A stretch of 19,644 nt of DNA from DASZZY01 sp036260395 (GTDB taxonomy: Bacteria > Actinomycetota > UBA4738 > CALAEC01). A program made the translations under genes and the position numbers. The stretch's first letter is position 1. Each line of letters opens with the position of its first letter. Below, piece by piece: positions 13,703-19,644 of this stretch. Below the pieces are notes generated by a model, which was not told the origin of the DNA, did not search any database, and saw only the letters and a list, made by a program, of their open reading frames with translations. The stretch lies in assembly GCA_036260395.1 (NCBI GenBank), contig DASZZY010000067.1, forward strand, positions 1 to 19,644, in the 5' to 3' direction.

Positions 13703-14118
13703 CGCTCGTCGATGAACTCGGTCGGCACGGTCGTGGCCAGGTTCACCAGCTCGTTCGAGGCCTTGACGTACCGGACGATCGTCGGCAGGTCGCCTCGGAG
13801 CTTCAGCTTCCCCTGCATCATGCCCTTGACGGGGTCGAGCTCCTTCTTGATGACCTCCTTCCATCGCGAGTACGGGGCGCGGATCACGAACTTGGCTCGG
13901 TCGCCCTGCTGGGGGGAGACCAGCTTCCCCGCGCGGCACTCGCCGTGCCACAGGTCCAGCCAGCCATAGAGGTCCTCGGCCAGGCCCTTGTCCGGCTCCG
14001 CCTCGAAGACGAAGCAGACGTCCCCCTCCCACGTGGCCGCCGCCTCCCGGTACGTGGGGCTCTGGTTGACCCGCTCGACGAACTCGTCGAGCCATTCCTG
14101 GCTGGGGAACACGGGCAT
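13699..14118 (-). CDS. SCP2 sterol-carrier-like domain protein
   Basis: A 139-residue protein made of one SCP2 fold. It contains SPTYREAAATWEGDVCFVFEAEP (20-42), LDLWHGECRAGKL (54-66), AKFVIRAPYSRWKEVIKKELDP (74-95) and MMQGKLKLRGDLPTIVRYVKAS (100-121). The last element (helix-strand 'GKLKLRGDLPxxxR') is the family signature. ATG 14118 is preceded by GAGGAGGAG two bases upstream. It is soluble with no signal peptide. Such proteins bind lipids or other hydrophobic small molecules. Its stop overlaps the ATG of the alcohol dehydrogenase, suggesting that the two work on the same hydrophobic substrate (inference). Confidence 0.85.
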   Translation of the reverse strand: MPVFPSQEWLDEFVERVNQSPTYREAAATWEGDVCFVFEAEPDKGLAEDLYGWLDLWHGECRAGKLVSPQQGDRAKFVIRAPYSRWKEVIKKELDPVKGMMQGKLKLRGDLPTIVRYVKASNELVNLATTVPTEFIDER

Positions 14119-14217
14119 GTCTCCTCCTCGCGCCGAGGTCCGACGAAGTAAAGCACGGGGCGCGCGCGGCTCGCATCGCCGCCACGGGCGCCGGCGCCGC
14201 TGGACGCGGCGGCTGCG

Positions 14218-15024
14218 CTACCGGCCGCCGAGGACCGCGTCGGCCAGCGCTGGGAGGACGTCCCCGGCCAGCCCCTCGAGGCGGACGTCAGCGGCGATGA
14301 GCGTCGGCGCCGGGGACACGTCCACGACCAGCGCGCCCTCCTGGCGGGCCCGCTCGGGAAGGGCCGCCGCTGGCCACACCTCGCCGGAGGTGCCGACCAC
14401 GAGCAGCACCCGGCATCCCTCCATCAGCCCCTCGGCCTCCTCGAAGCCCTGGAGCCGCTCGCCGAAGGCCACGAAGTCCGGCCGCGCCGGGCCCCCGCAC
14501 CGCGAGCACCTCGGCAGCAGCGACGCCAGGCTCGGCACGAACGCGGTCCGCAGGCCGAGGATCGTCCGGTCCAGGTGCTCGACGAACTCCTCCCGTCCCA
14601 CCTCCTCCCGGTGCCCGCAGGCCACACACGCCGTGCGGCGGAACGTCCCGTGCACCTCGACCAGCCGGCGGCTGCCGGCGTCGCGGTGGAGGCCGTCGAC
14701 GTTCTGGGTGACGATCGCGTCCACCAGCCCCGCGGCCTCCAGCCGGGCCAGGGCCAGGTGTGCCGGGCCCGGCCTGGCGTCGCGGAACACCCGGCGGAGC
14801 TCCTGCAGGAACGCCACCAGCTCGTCGGGCCTCGACGTGGCGGCGCGGGCCAGCCCGTCCCAGGTCCCGAACTCCGCGGGGTCGAACCGGTCCCAGACAC
14901 CACCGGGATCGCGGAACGTCGGGATCCCCGATTGCGCGGAGATCCCGGCGCCGGTGAACGCCACGACGCCGCCTCGGGCCACGGCCGAGGCCACCTCCGA
15001 CATCCTCGCCGGCTCGTCGGTCAC
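14218..15024 (-). CDS. Sir2-family NAD-dependent protein deacylase
   Basis: A 268-residue sirtuin. NAD-binding motif GAGISAQSGIPTFRDP (25-40), QNVDGLH (107-113), catalytic His125 (EVHGTF), RPDFVAFGE (181-189), VVGTSGEVWPAA (209-220) and VDVSP (234-238) are all present. The zinc module is Cys133, Cys136, Cys173 and Cys176. The 36 residues between the cysteine pairs look longer than usual and include REEFVEHLDRTILGL. The enzyme should remove acetyl or other acyl groups from lysine using NAD. The YxxR acid-pocket motif of desuccinylases is not seen where expected. GTG 15024 overlaps the CPBP gene stop (GTGA); an internal ATG at 15003 is an alternative start. It is last in the murA-led gene chain. 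Confidence 0.9.
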   Translation of the reverse strand: MTDEPARMSEVASAVARGGVVAFTGAGISAQSGIPTFRDPGGVWDRFDPAEFGTWDGLARAATSRPDELVAFLQELRRVFRDARPGPAHLALARLEAAGLVDAIVTQNVDGLHRDAGSRRLVEVHGTFRRTACVACGHREEVGREEFVEHLDRTILGLRTAFVPSLASLLPRCSRCGGPARPDFVAFGERLQGFEEAEGLMEGCRVLLVVGTSGEVWPAAALPERARQEGALVVDVSPAPTLIAADVRLEGLAGDVLPALADAVLGGR

Positions 15025-15722
15025 TGGAGGAGGATGAACGTGAACCCGATCGTGTTGAACGCCGCATGCGCGGCCATCGAAGCGACGAGCGATCCTCGCC
15101 GCTCGTAGATCAGCGCCAGCCCGATCCCGACCACGAACATCAGCGGCATGAGCAGCGGCAGGATGTGGACGGCGGCGAACACGGCCCCCGAGATGGCGGC
15201 AGAGGCCCAGAACCCGAACCGACTCCGGAGCGAGCCGAACAGGAAGCCGCGGAAGAAGATCTCCTCGCCGATGGGGGCGGCCACGACGACGGCCGCGGCG
15301 CCGAGGAGCACCTGCCAGGCGTTCGGGTCGTCCGTAGGGAGGACGTCCTGCTGGGGCGGCGTCACGGCGCCGCCGGTGAACAGGCCGACGAGGAAGTACA
15401 CGAGCGGAGCCACGCCGAACAGCACCACGGCGAACAGCGCCGCGCCGCTCCACGCCCCGAAGACGACGTCGGCCGTGCCCCGGCGGCTGCGGATCCGCAG
15501 CGCGGGAACGGCGGCTCGCCGGTAGCGACCCGCCACCCAGGCGACCGTCACCGCCGCCAGCAGGACCGGGAACGCCAGGATCGTGAGCTGGAGCGTCACG
15601 CCGCCCACGCCCCCGAACACCAGGGCCAGCAGGACCGAGACCACGGCGGTCCCGGCGTACGCTGCCAGCGCCACGGGGATGGCTTCCCACGGCTGCCACG
15701 GCGGGCTCAGCCGCTCGTCCAC
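15021..15722 (-). CDS. CPBP-family intramembrane metalloprotease (CAAX protease-like)
   Basis: A 233-residue multi-pass membrane protein. GTG 15722 was chosen because GGAGG lies five bases upstream; earlier starts would only overlap the preceding gene. Motif 1 is EE-x3-R: Glu153, Glu154 and Arg158 in GEEIFFRGFLFGSLR. Motif 2 is FAAVH (His186), and motif 3 is HAAFN (His219 and Asn223). These make up the metal/active site of the ABI/CPBP family. Hydrophobic segments lie near 16-38, 42-66, 90-115, 138-152, 171-187, 190-206 and 214-232. Bacterial members are often poorly characterised; some cleave membrane peptides or support bacteriocin immunity. It overlaps the upstream membrane protein gene by 16 bases. 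Confidence 0.88.
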   Translation of the reverse strand: MDERLSPPWQPWEAIPVALAAYAGTAVVSVLLALVFGGVGGVTLQLTILAFPVLLAAVTVAWVAGRYRRAAVPALRIRSRRGTADVVFGAWSGAALFAVVLFGVAPLVYFLVGLFTGGAVTPPQQDVLPTDDPNAWQVLLGAAAVVVAAPIGEEIFFRGFLFGSLRSRFGFWASAAISGAVFAAVHILPLLMPLMFVVGIGLALIYERRGSLVASMAAHAAFNTIGFTFILLQ

Positions 15723-17344
15723 CGGTCCTCCAGCGGCGGGTACACGAGCGCGGCGGCCAGGTAGACGAACGCCACCGACCCCATCCCGAACGTGTCGTTG
15801 AGGAGCCACCCCGCGATCCCTCCCGCGGCGAGCGCGGCGGCGGCGTGCCGCCAGGCGGGATCCCTCCAAAGCGGCCCGGCGAACGGCCCCACGGGCCGCC
15901 ATGCCAGGAGCAGCCCGGCCGGAAGGAGCGCCAGGGCCGGCCAGACCGCCGGGGTTCCGGCCGTCACGCGGAGGTTGAGGGCCAGCCGGTCACCGAAGAT
16001 CCCCAGCGCCCCGACCGGGCCGGCGGCCGCCGCGCGGGAGACGTGCTCGGTGACCGGCCACAGCCCGTGGCTCACGGTGACGACGGCCAGCCCGAGGACG
16101 GCTGCAGCCACGACGAGGACCACCTCCCGCGCCCCGATCCGGCCGCGCGTCCGGAGGCCGAACCACAGCCCGGCCACGGCGAATAGGGTGATCGCGCCCC
16201 CCAGGTCGGCGCCGAGGAACGGGAGGCCGGCGAACAGGCCGGCGGCCCCGATCACGAGGGCTCCGCGGCCGCCCGGAACGAGCGCCGCGAGCAGGACCGC
16301 GCCGGCGAGCACCATCCCGGCATAGGCGTTGCCGAGCCCGAAGAACCGCACCCCGTCCAGGGCGCTCCCCCCCATCAACGGGGTCAGCAGCGAGGGCCAC
16401 CCGAGCGCCGAGTCCGCGACGACCAGGGCCAGCCCGATGCCGGCCACCGCGATGACCGGGGCGCCGACGCGGCGCCCGGCCACGGCCATGGCCACCGCCG
16501 CCAGGGCGGCCCCCATGCCGACGACCGAGGGCCACACCACGGCGGGGCGGAACGTCGGCAGCCAGCTCGCGGGCAGCAGCGCCACCTGGAGCGCGACGCC
16601 GAAGATCCCGGCCACCGCCACGGCCCGGACCAGCGACGGGGCGGCGCGCCACGGCCCCGCGAGCAGGACGAGGCCCGAGAGGAGCGCGGCGAGCGCGATC
16701 CCCAGCGCGGCCAGCCCGACCGGCAGGACCACGCGGCGGTACTCCAGGAACCGCCGGTACAGCGCCGTCGGCGCCTCGCCCGCGCCCCGGATGGGCGATC
16801 CGGGGCTCCCCTCGGGGACGGGCCGGCCGAGGAACGCGAGGACCGTGGGGCGCAGGTCCGCGTCCGAGATCACTCCGGGGCGCCGCGTCGTCGCGGAGGT
16901 GAGCCCCCCGACCGGACCGCGGGCCCGCAGGAGCTCGGCGGGCTCGCCGCGGGCCATGACCACCGGCGTGACCGGTTCCCCGGCCCAGCCCGTTGCCCCC
17001 GATGCCACGACGAGGACCAGGACGTCGGCGAAGCGAGCGTCGGCGAGCGTCCGCCGGAGGGCCCGGGACGCCGCCGCGCCGTCGGGCACCTCGATGGCCC
17101 GTACGACCGTCGTGGCGGGGACAACGTCCGCCGGCTCGAGGACCTCGTCGTCCGCGCGGGCCAGCAGGCCCAGCCCTCCGGCCGCCGCCAGGCCGCGGAG
17201 CGTCGGGTCGCGGAGCACCTGCCCCACGGTCAGTCCCTCGACCACGACGAGGACGACGCCGCGATCGGTGCCCGGCCCCGGCTGTTCGGTCGCCGGCGCG
17301 AGCGTGGACGTGGCGATGAGGGCCGCGACGATCGCTCCCCTCAC
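15707..17344 (-). CDS. Phosphatase-like exported domain fused to a multi-pass membrane region
   Basis: A 545-residue protein starting at GTG 17344, overlapping the murA stop (GTGA). Residues 1-20 form a signal peptide or first helix. Residues 28-205 look like a shrunken alkaline-phosphatase/sulfatase-type domain: VVLVVVEGLTVGQVL at the start, and GVISDADLRPTVLAFLGRPVPEGSPGSPI at the end, a segment typical of such domains. No clear metal-binding Asp/His set is left, so catalysis is doubtful. From about 206 on there are roughly ten or more transmembrane helices. RFFGLGNAYAGM and FLGADLGGAITLF are conserved-looking polar patches within them. I recall similar unnamed proteins in actinobacteria. 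Its place between murA and a CPBP protease suggests an envelope role, but the function is unknown. Confidence 0.75.
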   Translation of the reverse strand: MRGAIVAALIATSTLAPATEQPGPGTDRGVVLVVVEGLTVGQVLRDPTLRGLAAAGGLGLLARADDEVLEPADVVPATTVVRAIEVPDGAAASRALRRTLADARFADVLVLVVASGATGWAGEPVTPVVMARGEPAELLRARGPVGGLTSATTRRPGVISDADLRPTVLAFLGRPVPEGSPGSPIRGAGEAPTALYRRFLEYRRVVLPVGLAALGIALAALLSGLVLLAGPWRAAPSLVRAVAVAGIFGVALQVALLPASWLPTFRPAVVWPSVVGMGAALAAVAMAVAGRRVGAPVIAVAGIGLALVVADSALGWPSLLTPLMGGSALDGVRFFGLGNAYAGMVLAGAVLLAALVPGGRGALVIGAAGLFAGLPFLGADLGGAITLFAVAGLWFGLRTRGRIGAREVVLVVAAAVLGLAVVTVSHGLWPVTEHVSRAAAAGPVGALGIFGDRLALNLRVTAGTPAVWPALALLPAGLLLAWRPVGPFAGPLWRDPAWRHAAAALAAGGIAGWLLNDTFGMGSVAFVYLAAALVYPPLEDRWTSG

Positions 17345-18615
17345 GGGGAGAACGCCGGCGAAAGCGATGGTTGGCGGGTGATGTCGGCGCCGAGCGAAGC
17401 CAGCTTGGCCTCGAAGTCCTCGTACCCGCGGTCGATGTGATGGGCGTCGGAGATCTCCGTGATGCCGTCGGCCCCCAGCGCGGCCAGGGCCAGGGCGGCG
17501 CCCGCCCGGAGGTCGAGCGCCCGCACCGGCGCCGACGAGAGACGCTCGACCCCTCGGACCACGGCGTGGTGGCCCTCGGTGCGGATGTCCGCCCCCATGC
17601 GGTTCAGCTCGTCGACGAACATGAACCGGCTCTCGAAGACGTTCTCGGTGATGATGCTGGTCCCGTCGGCGGCGGTCAGCAGCGCCATCAGCGGGGGCTG
17701 GAGGTCGGTGGGGAAGCCGGGATACGGCAGCGTGACCACGTCGACCGCGCTCGGGCGCTCCGCCGCCGACACCCTGACGCCGCCACCCTCGACCTCGATG
17801 CGGGCCCCCACCTCGTCCAGCTTCGCCAGCACGAGATCCATGTGGTCCGCCCGGGCTCCCTGCAGCAGCACGTCGCCCCGCGTCACGCAGGCCGCGATGG
17901 CGAACGTGCCGGCCTCGATCCGGTCGGCGACCACGGCGTGCTCCGCCGGGCGGAAGCCCTGGACGCCCTCGATCTCGATCGTGGGAGTGCCGACGCCGTC
18001 GATCCGAGCGCCCATGGCGCGGAGGAAGTCCGCCAAATCCTGGACCTCGGGCTCGCGGGCCGCGTTCTCGATCACCGTCGTGCCGCGGGCGGCGACCCCG
18101 GCCATCAGCAGGTTCTCGGTGGCACCTACGCTGGGGAAGTCCAGCGAGATGATGGTGCCCTCGAGCCCCTGGGCCTGGGCCTCGAGGTAGCCGTGGTCGA
18201 ACGAGAACTCCGCGCCCATGCGCTCCAGCCCGCGGATGTGCAGGTCGATCCGCCGGCGGCCGATGTTGCAGCCCCCCGGCATGGCCACCCGCGCCCGTCC
18301 CGTCCGCGCCAGGAGGGGGCCGAGGACGACGATCGACGCCCGCATCCGCCGGACGAGCTCGTACGGGGTCTCGATCCCGAGCCTCCCCGAGGCCTCGATG
18401 ACGACGGAGTGGTCGATCCGCTCGACCCCCGCGCCGAGGCGGGCCAACACGTCCATCATCGTGGCGCAGTCGGCGATGTCGGGGACGTTGTGGAGCACCG
18501 TCCGCCCCTCGGCCAGGAGGGCGGCCGCCATGAGCTTCAGCGCGGAGTTCTTGGCCCCGCCGATCCGGACGGATCCGGCCAGGCGGCGGCCCCCGGTGAC
18601 CAGGAGTCGGTCCAT
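17341..18615 (-). CDS. murA: UDP-N-acetylglucosamine 1-carboxyvinyltransferase
   Basis: A 424-residue enzyme of normal length. It transfers enolpyruvate from PEP to UDP-GlcNAc, the first committed step of peptidoglycan synthesis, in the cytoplasm. Lys22 (GGAKNSALK), the active-site Cys116 in AMPGGCNIG (the residue alkylated by fosfomycin), GATENLLMA (uridine region) and PTDLQPPLMALL with its catalytic Asp are all present. The Cys rather than Asp predicts fosfomycin sensitivity at target level. ATG 18615 has no clear ribosome binding site, and a TAGAAT box lies nine bases upstream, so the mRNA leader should be only a few bases. Its stop overlaps the next gene, so murA leads a coupled run of four genes. 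Confidence 0.95.
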   Translation of the reverse strand: MDRLLVTGGRRLAGSVRIGGAKNSALKLMAAALLAEGRTVLHNVPDIADCATMMDVLARLGAGVERIDHSVVIEASGRLGIETPYELVRRMRASIVVLGPLLARTGRARVAMPGGCNIGRRRIDLHIRGLERMGAEFSFDHGYLEAQAQGLEGTIISLDFPSVGATENLLMAGVAARGTTVIENAAREPEVQDLADFLRAMGARIDGVGTPTIEIEGVQGFRPAEHAVVADRIEAGTFAIAACVTRGDVLLQGARADHMDLVLAKLDEVGARIEVEGGGVRVSAAERPSAVDVVTLPYPGFPTDLQPPLMALLTAADGTSIITENVFESRFMFVDELNRMGADIRTEGHHAVVRGVERLSSAPVRALDLRAGAALALAALGADGITEISDAHHIDRGYEDFEAKLASLGADITRQPSLSPAFSP

Positions 18616-18624
18616 GACCAGGTG

Positions 18625-18630
18625 ATTCTA
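18625..18630 (-). promoter_or_regulatory. Candidate -10 box for murA
   Basis: On the minus strand TAGAAT (18630-18625) matches TATAAT at five of six positions and lies 9 bases before ATG 18615. Predicted leader is 2-3 bases. The 43-base spacer after the anti-sigma gene is otherwise GC-rich and has no clear -35. Confidence 0.5.
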
Positions 18631-18658
18631 CGCGCGAGGGCGCCTTCCGCCCCGGCCG

Positions 18659-19402
18659 TCAGCGGCCCGGCCGAAGACCCTCGGCCACCTGGATCAGCTC
18701 CTCGAGCCCGAGGCCGTACTCGTTCAGCGAGAAGAACGCGCAGTCCTTGGTGTGGTCGTTGATGGGCGGGGCGTCCGGCGGATAGCGGAACTGGACCATG
18801 TGGTCCTCGTCCTCGGGGTTCTCGTAGTTCGGGGCCACCGGGCCGAAGCTGGACGTGTCTTCCCCCAGCACCGTGATCGTGGGGGCGTCCTCGCCCTGGG
18901 CCAGCTCAACGAACAGCATCCCGGGCCGGCGCAGCTCGATCGATCGCTGGCCGTCCGTCCAGTGGACGACCCCCTGGCCGTCCTCGCCGGGCGGGGCACC
19001 GGGGGCCCGGCCGGGGACCGGCTCCGGGTCGAAGCCCGCGGGCAGGTACCCGGGCCGGAACCCAACCTCGCCGGCGCAGCGGCCCGGCATCACGATCCTG
19101 GAGCGGTCGCCCGGGACCGGGGGCGTCCGCTCGGGGTCGACCGACGGTTGGCCGGTCGGCTCCGTGGCCGGCTCTCCGGCGAACCGCGAGGGCCGCTCGG
19201 TCCCCGCGGCCTGGATCAGTCGCGGCACCACCAGGCCGCCGGCCGCGAGGACCACCGCCACGATCACGCCGGCGGCGACCCGCCGGATCGCCCGGCGTCG
19301 GCGGCCGGCCGCCGTGACGCGGCCCAGCGCCTCGTCGGGGTCGGGATCGACCCCCGAGGCCAGCCCGGGCAGCCCCCGGCGAAGGCGGTCATCGAGCGAC
19401 AT
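18659..19402 (-). CDS. Membrane-anchored protein, probable anti-sigma factor
   Basis: A 247-residue protein with a short cytoplasmic N-terminus (residues 1-40, ending in a basic RRRRAIRR cluster), one transmembrane helix (about 42-62, AAGVIVAVVLAAGGLVVP) and an extracellular domain. The external part begins with a Pro/Thr-rich linker. It contains RCAGEVGFRPGYLPAGFDPEPVP, close to the 'YLPxGF' strand motif of anti-sigma-associated DUF4367-like domains, and a later Cys in DCAFFSLNEYG that could pair with the first. No HxxxCxxC zinc anti-sigma motif is present in the N-terminus. The assignment rests on the 14-base overlap with the sigma-factor gene upstream and on the topology. Confidence 0.7.
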   Translation of the reverse strand: MSLDDRLRRGLPGLASGVDPDPDEALGRVTAAGRRRRAIRRVAAGVIVAVVLAAGGLVVPRLIQAAGTERPSRFAGEPATEPTGQPSVDPERTPPVPGDRSRIVMPGRCAGEVGFRPGYLPAGFDPEPVPGRAPGAPPGEDGQGVVHWTDGQRSIELRRPGMLFVELAQGEDAPTITVLGEDTSSFGPVAPNYENPEDEDHMVQFRYPPDAPPINDHTKDCAFFSLNEYGLGLEELIQVAEGLRPGR

Positions 19403-19644
19403 CGTCGTCCTCCTCTCCGAGCAGCGCCGCCAGGCGCTTGCGGGCCCGATGCAGATGGACCTTCGCGGTGGACGGACTGCACGCCATGAGCGCCGCGACC
19501 TCCGCCACGGGCCGGTCCTCCAGGTAGTGCAGCACGACCGCGGCCCGCTGAGCAGCGGGAAGCTGCCGCAGGGCGCGGGCCAGGTCGAGGTCGGCGCCTG
19601 AGGGCGGCGCCGGCGGGTCGAGCGCGGCCACCCGCCGGCGGCGC
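19389..19644 (-). CDS. ECF sigma factor, C-terminal part (N-terminus outside window)
   Basis: The frame is open to the right edge. About 84 residues are seen, containing region 4 of an RNA polymerase sigma factor. DLARALRQLPAAQRAAVVLHYLEDRPVAEVAALMACSP begins region 4, and STAKVHLHRARKRLAALL is the recognition helix. This matches SigE-like/extracytoplasmic-function factors. Region 2 is beyond the window, so the subgroup is not known. Its stop overlaps the start of the probable anti-sigma gene by 14 bases, a common cotranscription arrangement. GTG 19631 lies within the reading frame but is an internal Val in this family. Confidence 0.85.
   Translation of the reverse strand, partial: RRRRVAALDPPAPPSGADLDLARALRQLPAAQRAAVVLHYLEDRPVAEVAALMACSPSTAKVHLHRARKRLAALLGEEDDDVAR

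Noticed and set aside
12662..14185. Extended N-terminus for the alcohol dehydrogenase frame up to 14185
   Set aside because: The family start MKAVVYED is at 13702, and the upstream part overlaps the SCP2 gene out of frame.
14119..14217. Possible terminator or small RNA in the GC-rich spacer after the sirtuin gene
   Set aside because: It contains short palindromes (GGCGCCGGCGCC) but no stable long stem with a T-tract; such repeats are common at this base composition.

Overview
The window is very GC-rich (roughly 70% or more by eye). It uses GTG starts freely, packs genes with 4-bp ATGA/GTGA overlaps, and has several starts placed about 5-9 bases after a TANNNT hexamer, as in leaderless transcription. 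Together with two SCP2 proteins, a MeaB/mutase pair, a double zinc-ribbon membrane protein and an ECF sigma factor, this points to an actinobacterium (Actinomycetota), possibly an uncultured soil lineage. The genus cannot be named from the sequence. No gene-free stretch exceeds 300 bases, and I see no tRNA, rRNA, CRISPR array, insertion sequence or prophage.

Layout. Positions 1-1549 (minus strand): a partial phenylacetate-CoA-ligase-like protein whose ATP-binding loop is degraded, preceded by a tiny ORF with a strong ribosome binding site. Positions 1665-3050 (plus): a small exported protein, a methyltransferase and a 75-residue DUF2007-like protein. Positions 3054-5630 (minus): a small Cys/His protein under a SigR-like promoter, a hexapeptide acyltransferase, a second methyltransferase and an enoyl-CoA hydratase. 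Position 5704 on (plus): a haloalkane-dehalogenase-like hydrolase, then a Fur-family regulator. The regulator converges on a NiCoT nickel/cobalt permease (7056-7940, minus), and a zinc-ribbon membrane protein lies beyond it.

Positions 8891-12609 (minus) form a likely operon: a membrane protein, an SCP2-domain protein, a MeaB GTPase and a mutase large subunit with isobutyryl-CoA mutase residues. Positions 12662-14118: an SCP2 protein coupled to a zinc alcohol dehydrogenase. Positions 14218-18615: murA, a phosphatase-like multi-pass membrane protein, a CPBP protease and a sirtuin, all overlapping. Positions 18659-19644: a probable membrane anti-sigma factor and the C-terminal end of its sigma factor.

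The most informative signal is a perfect palindrome of form TGCAA-N5-TTGCA immediately before the leaderless Fur-family gene. It matches the consensus I recall for Nur, the nickel-responsive Fur protein of Streptomyces. A related palindrome lies before the NiCoT permease, so the convergent pair looks like a self-contained nickel (or cobalt) homeostasis unit. Other points of interest are the degraded adenylating enzyme with its leader ORF, the SigR-type promoter, and the mutase specificity residues.
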